From positions 6,779,501 to 6,843,500 of the forward strand of contig NC_059294.1 of the NCBI RefSeq assembly GCF_017591435.1: a stretch of DNA of 64,000 bases, given 5' to 3'. Within the stretch, counting starts at the first letter, position 1. Each line of letters begins with the position of its first letter. This document shows, one piece after another, positions 58,240-64,000 of this stretch. Below the pieces are notes generated by a model. The model was not told where the DNA came from, searched no databases, and saw only the letters and a list, made by a program, of their open reading frames with translations. A program made the translations under genes and the position numbers. This DNA comes from Portunus trituberculatus. Its lineage: Eukaryota > Arthropoda > Malacostraca > Decapoda > Portunidae.

Positions 58240-59778
58240 ACAGCGTAATGGAAGCATGAATTAACTTCTCCCAAGACAAGTGTCCCTTCTACACATACTC
58301 TTTAGGTACTGCTCACCACGACAGCTGATTCTCGAACAGCAATTGCTCCGTCGGTGGTTGATTCTGCAGTGATCGTTCCTTGGTCAATTACCTGCGACTA
58401 CTCCCTGCCAACAGCCCCTGGGACGCCTGCTCTCTAAAACAAGTGGTCGTGGAGTAACTCTAAGTAACTAACGGCGGCGAGCATTCCTTTAAGGCGAGTG
58501 TCAGGGAATTGCCGTCCTCAGAGTGAAGGCGACGCAGGGTAGCAAAGGAATAGAAGTTTCCTGAAGAGGCACGTCCACTCCCTATACCTGCCGTTGTCCC
58601 GCGCCCTACGTCCCCTCCCGGGATCACATGAACCGTCCCGGCCTTATCTCCTCGGCGTCCCCTGCGAGGTACTCCAGCTCTCACAAGTTCTTTCCCTTTT
58701 CAGAACTTTTCTCTGATAATCTATTCCATCCAGATGCCTTCCACTCCAAAGTTTCCAGGACATCCCTCACACGCTTTATCGTCCTCGGCCACTCACACGC
58801 TGTCCTGCTCCTGACTCCTTGTTGTTGTCGAGAAGGGAATCACACTTGTTACTGCCATTCCCAAATGCTGTTTTTGCTTGTCTTGTCGTCACTGTCAGCA
58901 CAAATGCGGCTTCGTCTCTCCCGATCAACCAATCCCGTCTCCAGCTCACCCACAGCAAGGGCTCAGACGAACAATTACCACGGAATCAATCAGACTGTAT
59001 CAAAAGAAAACTAAATAAAGATTATTTTTTAATATATAGCCAAATGCAACCCTGAACCTTCCCACCATGGCACTTTATGACGGCGAGGATGACATATAAA
59101 CACGCAGACCTGGGAGACCAACAGCACTCAATCTTTGTGACTAATAATGTTCTCCTCACCATAACCCTGCACACAACATGGTATTCCCACAACGCTGCCA
59201 TTATCTAATTTCCTAATGCTAGTGAAATTACATACGTCCGAGAATTACTCAACATGTTGGCAATAGGGCAACGACAAATAATTGGAGAGTGTTAACTGTA
59301 TGAACTCTACGTACACAAAACTATTTTCACAATTGCGTAATTGAATTGATGAATTTGTCCGTTTGCAAGTATTCACATCAATACAATTTACAAAAGTCAC
59401 AACAAAACGCAAAGCTGTCCACGCAGAGACAAAAAAATAATCATCCCACACAATAATCCCATATCGCAGTTTGTATTGTGTCTCATTTCAGCGGAATAAC
59501 GTGAGGAGCTTGACAAATATTCATCATTACCAGGCGCCAGTGATGCACGGGCCTCGGGAAACGGAGATCACCTCGTAGATGGCCTGACTCCCACACCATT
59601 CCATTAGGCTCAGCGGCGTCACTGGGCTGTTGACGCTTCACTGATGCAGGGATGAGAGGCGCAGCACACAACCTATCACCGCGAGAGTCAAGGCACACAA
59701 AGCAAGGCACATCACAGGCACGTGCTAATATACAACATAAGATCCATCCTACGGTAGTCAGAAGCGGAAGATCTCTTT

Positions 59779-59782
<4 letters not shown>
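58238..59782. other. unique sequence
   Basis: Mixed composition. An open frame of ~128 codons at 58628-59014 has no recognisable domain and is probably chance. Confidence 0.5.
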
Positions 59783-59860
<78 letters not shown>

Positions 59861-59980
59861 ACCATCCTTTCCACGTGTCAAGCATCTTCCGAGACACGCG
59901 ACAGGAAGACCCGACTCACCCCGGCGCAGCGAGACGAGACGAGAGGAGACGAGACGAGACGAGACGAGGTGAGGCAAGGC
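59783..59980. repeat. (GA)n and (GAGAC)n
   Basis: GA at 59783-59858 and a GAGAC pentamer array at 59931-59980. Confidence 0.95.
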
Positions 59981-60275
59981 AAGTGGAGGGAAGGAGAAGG
60001 AGGAGGAAACAACACTTCATAAAACAAAAGAGAGGAAAGGTGGTTATATACAGCGGCGGGTGATCCATGGCTCTCCTTAAAACCTCACATTAATTAAAAC
60101 CTCTCGGGGCCAGAGTATATCCTCGGTGAAATATAGAAATGTCTAATTGCGGCAGGGAAAAGTGTTTCACATATTTCCTACCCGCAGAGGGAGAATTTAC
60201 TGAGTTGTTCGTTACTGGCCTTGTTGCTTCCTTTATTACACGCGTCCAGGCCCCTCAAGTATGTCCGGTTGTTGT

Positions 60276-60850
60276 AGGAGGAGGAGGAGGAGGAGGAGGA
60301 GGAGGAGGAGGAGGAGGAGGAGGAGGAGGAGGAGGAGGAGGAGGAGGAGGAGGAGGAGGAGGAGGAGGAGGAGGAGGAGGAGGAGGAGGAGGAAGGAGGA
60401 GGAGGAGGAAGGAGAAGGAGAAGGAGGAGAAGGAGGAGGAGGGAGGGAGAAGGAGGAGGAAGGAGGAGAAGGAGGAGGAGAAGGAGTAGAAGAAGGAGGA
60501 GGAAGATAAACAGGATGTTGGATACTACATGAAGGAAAAGAGAGTGCATTCAGTCGTTGTAGGAGGAGGAAGAAAAGTATAAGAAAAGGAGGAGAAGGAG
60601 GGTGGTAGATCCAATGTGAAGAAAGAGAGAGAGAGTAGGTGTATGGGAGGGACAAGAGGAATGAGTCAAGGGCAGGGAGAGTGATGCTTGGTGAGAGGAA
60701 TGAGGGAGAGGAAGGAGAGGAGGAGGGTAAAAGGTAATGATGAATAGCGTGGGAGACGCGAAGTGGGAGGATGAAGATACATGGGAGGAACTGAGTGAAA
60801 GGGAGTGGCAGAGACAAGGAGAGAAAGGCAAAGACGAAGATAGCAAGACG
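60276..60850. repeat. (GGA)n with long degenerate purine tail
   Basis: Pure GGA 60276-60394 (~119 bases), then GGA/GAA/GGAGAA variants to ~60510, then a purine-rich tract to ~60850. Confidence 0.93.
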
Positions 60851-60870
60851 TGATGACTATTCTATTACTA

Positions 60871-61087
60871 GGCTCGTATTCTCAAACACTTCTGTATTTC
60901 AATATTTCAAAAAGACTTTCTTTAAATCTATACCAGTTTTTAGGATGTTTTTATAGTTCTAGAGGCAGAGTGACAAAATTTCTGCATTATTAACTGGAAA
61001 AAACATTCTTGAAAACCCCACTGATCATCTTTGTGGCCTTAGAAAATAGTCGTGGTGAGAGAGCAAAGCGTTTCTGAATATGGACCC
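60871..61087 (+). mobile_element. second MITE-like family, copy H
   Basis: It starts GGCTCGTATTCTCAAACACT and ends AAGCGTTTCTGAATATGGAC. It shares the GGCAGAGTGACAA core with copy G. It also has a TGTGGCCTTAGAAAATAGTC segment that is absent from G but present in I, which makes it the most complete copy here. Confidence 0.72.
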
Positions 61088-61329
61088 TGGTGCTTTTAGG
61101 AAGGAGGTGCCCGCCAGACAGTAGGTTGTTGGTGGGTATTAATTCCTCCCACGCTGTCTCGGCCAAACTTTCCCACGCAGGAAGCTCCTCCCAATGCGTC
61201 TCCTGGCCTGCGGGAGCCACCACCCCCTCCACGCCCCTAACATGACAAACAAGATAACAAGTATATCGCGTCGTAACTATGAAATATTAATGCCATCGTC
61301 AGCGTCCCTAGGAGACAACTATAGCTTAT

Positions 61330-61365
<36 letters not shown>

Positions 61366-62245
61366 GAAGGGCATCAATAAAAGTGTATCTGTATTTGGAA
61401 TCACGTGCATCACAATACTTGTACATCAGTATTAAAACGGAATATTTGTACCTATACTTGAACTCGTAATATTGTAATTTAATCTCTCTAGTGTACGTGT
61501 TAATACTTAAGATGACTTCCGACACATAATGGCCACTTCACATCTCTGCGGCGCCAAGAATTAGAAAGGGTATCAATAGCGTTTTCCCCGACTGGTATCG
61601 TTAACTTGCATAATTTTTACTTGTTCTTGTGCTTAGTAGCGTGTCAAGATTTACATTTGCTTCCATTCGCAAAAGTCCGTAGAAGTCTAATATGAGTGTA
61701 CATCATTAACACTTTCTATCCCTCTCTCTTCATCCCACTATATATCGCCGACGTTTACTCTTCAGATGACAATATTAACTCATAGAAACTGGTCTTTTAT
61801 TCACTCTATAAAACCTGTTACTGTATTACTCCATTAAGGACACCAAAGCTTCCTGTGAGCGACTCCAGACAAAGCACTGACTCACTGGCTGCGGAGTGAG
61901 TCTCGCTGCGCTATGGCGTGTCAAAGTTTCGTAATGACATCACTCATCGTGTGGACTCAGCGACTTTGTACTGACAGCTTAATGCCTCAATTGCTCCACT
62001 AAGGCAGCCCTTTAGTGGCCAACCAGCCGGAACTCAAAATTGGATACAAAATGGACGGTCATCAAAGTTTCACAGCCGCCTCAGTGATCATGTAAGCTCA
62101 GTCAATTCCCACTGTCGGTCTAATCCTTCGTAATTCTGTCACTCTTATCAAGCATTCACAATTCGTCAACAGGGAAGAGGAACACACAGAAATAGATAAA
62201 TTTGATGTGTTTCCTACGATTTGGTAGGCTCTTTATTCTTCACTG

Positions 62246-62250
<5 letters not shown>
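61088..62250. repeat. unique sequence with a short (AC)n
   Basis: AC at 61332-61361. Otherwise unique sequence with no exon recognised. Confidence 0.55.

Positions 62251-62325
<75 letters not shown>
62251..62325. repeat. (GA)n, ~75 bp
   Basis: Pure GA array. Confidence 0.97.
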
Positions 62326-62330
<5 letters not shown>

Positions 62331-63031
62331 AGGAAAAAAAATCACTACACCCCAAGAACTTCTTCCATTAACTTCCGGTTTTTATTTGCCGCCATCTGTG
62401 TTCCATGTCCGAAACTAAAATTTAAGAGATTTTGAGAAGCGCTGCAAACGCCTCATTACTTATTTAACTATCAATTCACTTTTACCGAAACACAGGGGGA
62501 AGAAAGACTAGCAAAGCACCACGGGGGGAAAGAAAAAACGACCCCTTCAAGAGATAATTTCCTACAAACAACACCCAAAACTAACACCAATACCAAGCCA
62601 CTTTACCTCCTATATTCTGAATGACCCATAGACCTTTCTGTAGGGACTAGGAACTCAGTAGACCTTTCTTTTCGTTCTTTATTTGTTGACCTATTAATCT
62701 TTGTCTGAGCGAGTACCTAATCGATCGGGAAGCTTCACTCAGAAAGCCGATATGTACCCAAGCGTGAGTCAGTGAGGCGAGGAAGGAAGACCAATTGGGC
62801 ATATGATAGGAGACCGATACAAGAGGAAAGGAGAGAGAGGCGGAGGCCACGAGCGAAAGGTATTTGTAGGTGGCAGAAACTCCTTTGCGACAAGTTCTTT
62901 GGCCACAAGTTTCGGGGTTTTCTTTGGGGTGTAGCAGAGCAAGGAAGAAATTAGTAGTGGGTAGAAGGACAGGACACAGCGGCGGGTGTGTTGCTGTGTG
63001 AGTACAAGTCATTGGGTACTGAAGGGTGGTA

Positions 63032-63033
<2 letters not shown>
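62326..63033. other. unique sequence
   Basis: No feature recognised. Confidence 0.5.

Positions 63034-63124
<91 letters not shown>
63034..63124. repeat. (GT)n tail of SINE copy 4
   Basis: 91 bases of GT, the (CA)n tail on the reverse strand. Confidence 0.97.
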
Positions 63125-63126
<2 letters not shown>

Positions 63127-63395
63127 CACTGTTTGATCTGCTGCAGTCTCTGACGAGACAGCCAGACGTTACCCTACGGAACGAGCTCAGAGCTCATTAT
63201 TTCCGATCTTCGGATAGGCCTGAGACCAGGCACACACCACACACCGGGACAACAAGGTCACAACTCCTCGATTTACATCCCGTACCTACTCACTGCTAGG
63301 TGAACAGGGGCTACACGTGAAAGGAGACACACCCAAATATCTCCACCCCGGTCCTCTGGCTTGTGAAGCCAGCGCCCTAACCACTGAGCTACCGG

Positions 63396-63398
<3 letters not shown>
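63124..63398 (-). mobile_element. tRNA-derived SINE, copy 4 (B box deleted)
   Basis: Reverse-strand copy with body, anticodon arm and A-box region present. About 18 bases are missing between the sequence next to CACCC and the CGGTCCTCTGG segment, which removes the T-arm and B box. The copy lies between (GT)n of about 91 bases (63034-63124) and (GT)n of 34 bases (63399-63432). Without a B box it should be a poor Pol III template. Confidence 0.86.

Positions 63399-63432
<34 letters not shown>
63399..63432. repeat. (GT)n 5' of SINE copy 4
   Basis: 34 bases of GT on the head side of the reverse-strand SINE. Confidence 0.96.
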
Positions 63433-63433
<1 letters not shown>

Positions 63434-63539
63434 TAACATTTCTCATTTTGTGTGTCCTTTTATTTCTAAGTATATTTATGTTTTCTTTTTTTCCTTCCAT
63501 TTGACTCCCTTACTACATATTTACTTATCTGACTTCCTA

Positions 63540-64000
63540 CAAACAGGTAAAAAATGAGATAACAAAAACAAATAAATGAATGAGAAGCAAAATAATAAAT
63601 AAATGAAAGAAAGAAAAGAAAGAAAGAAAGAAAAAGAAAGTGATGCATGCTGTGCGAACCAATCCCCTAAAAACGTAACACACTTAAACAAGAAAGAAAA
63701 AAAGATCCCAGAAGAGAATCGGAACACGGAAAGCCCATCGCCTGACGCTGGGCTGCGGGACGCCTGACCAGCCTGCTCGCGTGAGGCTGTCCCTCCTTGG
63801 TGCTGCTCCTGCATTTGTTTTTACTGGAGCGTGGGCTGCGAGGGGAAGGCGAGGCAACAACATGAGGAAGGGAAAGGGAGAAGCGAAGGGGAGAGGGGAA
63901 GGGGAGGGAATGTGGGGAGGAGAAAGGGGGAAGGGAGGATCAACATGACTCTCCTCACTCTCTGTGTCTGTCTCGACTCAATGCAAATTCAGACGTCCAC
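63540..64000. other. A/G-rich end of window
   Basis: AAAG-type tetranucleotides (63604-63640), then unique sequence and a purine-rich block at 63840-63935. Confidence 0.6.

Noticed and set aside
58628..59014. 128-codon open frame considered as a gene
   Set aside because: Composition is unremarkable and no domain, signal peptide or repeatable motif is seen. A chance frame of this length is expected in 64 kb.

Overview
The window looks like non-coding nuclear DNA from an animal, most plausibly a decapod crustacean and perhaps a crab. The taxon is an inference. It rests on the extreme density of long, near-perfect dinucleotide microsatellites (GA/CT and CA/GT), with trinucleotide GGA, GAA, TAG and TAA arrays between them. 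It also rests on a tRNA-derived SINE, MITE-like elements and non-LTR retrotransposon 3' ends. I found no protein-coding gene I can support. Nearly all long open frames are translations of microsatellites (Arg-Glu, Leu-Ser, Cys-Val and Thr-His repeats, or poly-Pro, poly-Lys, poly-Glu). The others have no recognisable domain. There is no operon structure, ribosome binding site or CRISPR array.

By hand tally, simple repeats and GACA/GATA minisatellites cover roughly 8 kb, about one eighth of the window. The densest stretches are 1-1.55 kb, 4.6-5.9 kb, 7.1-7.5 kb, 9.6-11.2 kb, 12.3-13.6 kb, 17.0-18.1 kb, 22.4-23.1 kb, 24.9-28.3 kb, 41.5-41.7 kb, 44.4-45.7 kb, 52.2-53.0 kb and 56.4-58.3 kb. Between 4.8 and 12.9 kb nearly every array has its purine strand on the given strand. 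The longest array-poor stretches are 13.6-17.0 kb, 20.2-22.4 kb, 29.1-31.2 kb, 37.5-39.9 kb, 41.7-43.8 kb, 45.7-48.9 kb and 53.0-54.5 kb. Some of these hold unique AT-rich blocks with homeodomain-like TAATTA cores that could be conserved non-coding elements.

Four dispersed repeat families could be defined by comparing the window with itself. (1) A tRNA-derived SINE of about 290 bp has a Pol III A box and B box and a tRNA-Val(CAC)-like anticodon loop. Its four copies (17.1, 57.1, 57.9 and 63.1 kb) are all bounded on both sides by CA/GT arrays. (2) A MITE of about 212 bp has short terminal inverted repeats and TTAA ends, as in the piggyBac superfamily. It has six copies, two of them abutting head to head and sharing one TTAA at 47.35 kb. 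(3) A second MITE-like family of about 205-220 bp has inverted ends containing CGTATTC-AAACGCTT (46.4, 49.5 and 60.9 kb). (4) A non-LTR retrotransposon is present only as 3' ends: two with the end of the reverse transcriptase ORF (LWNSLP motif at 48.3 kb) and one with only the 3' UTR (14.2 kb).

Several diverged tandem duplications of 74-145 bp units, and one duplicated compound microsatellite module, complete the picture. The 'system' here is the interplay of mobile elements and microsatellites. I did not find a new gene system.
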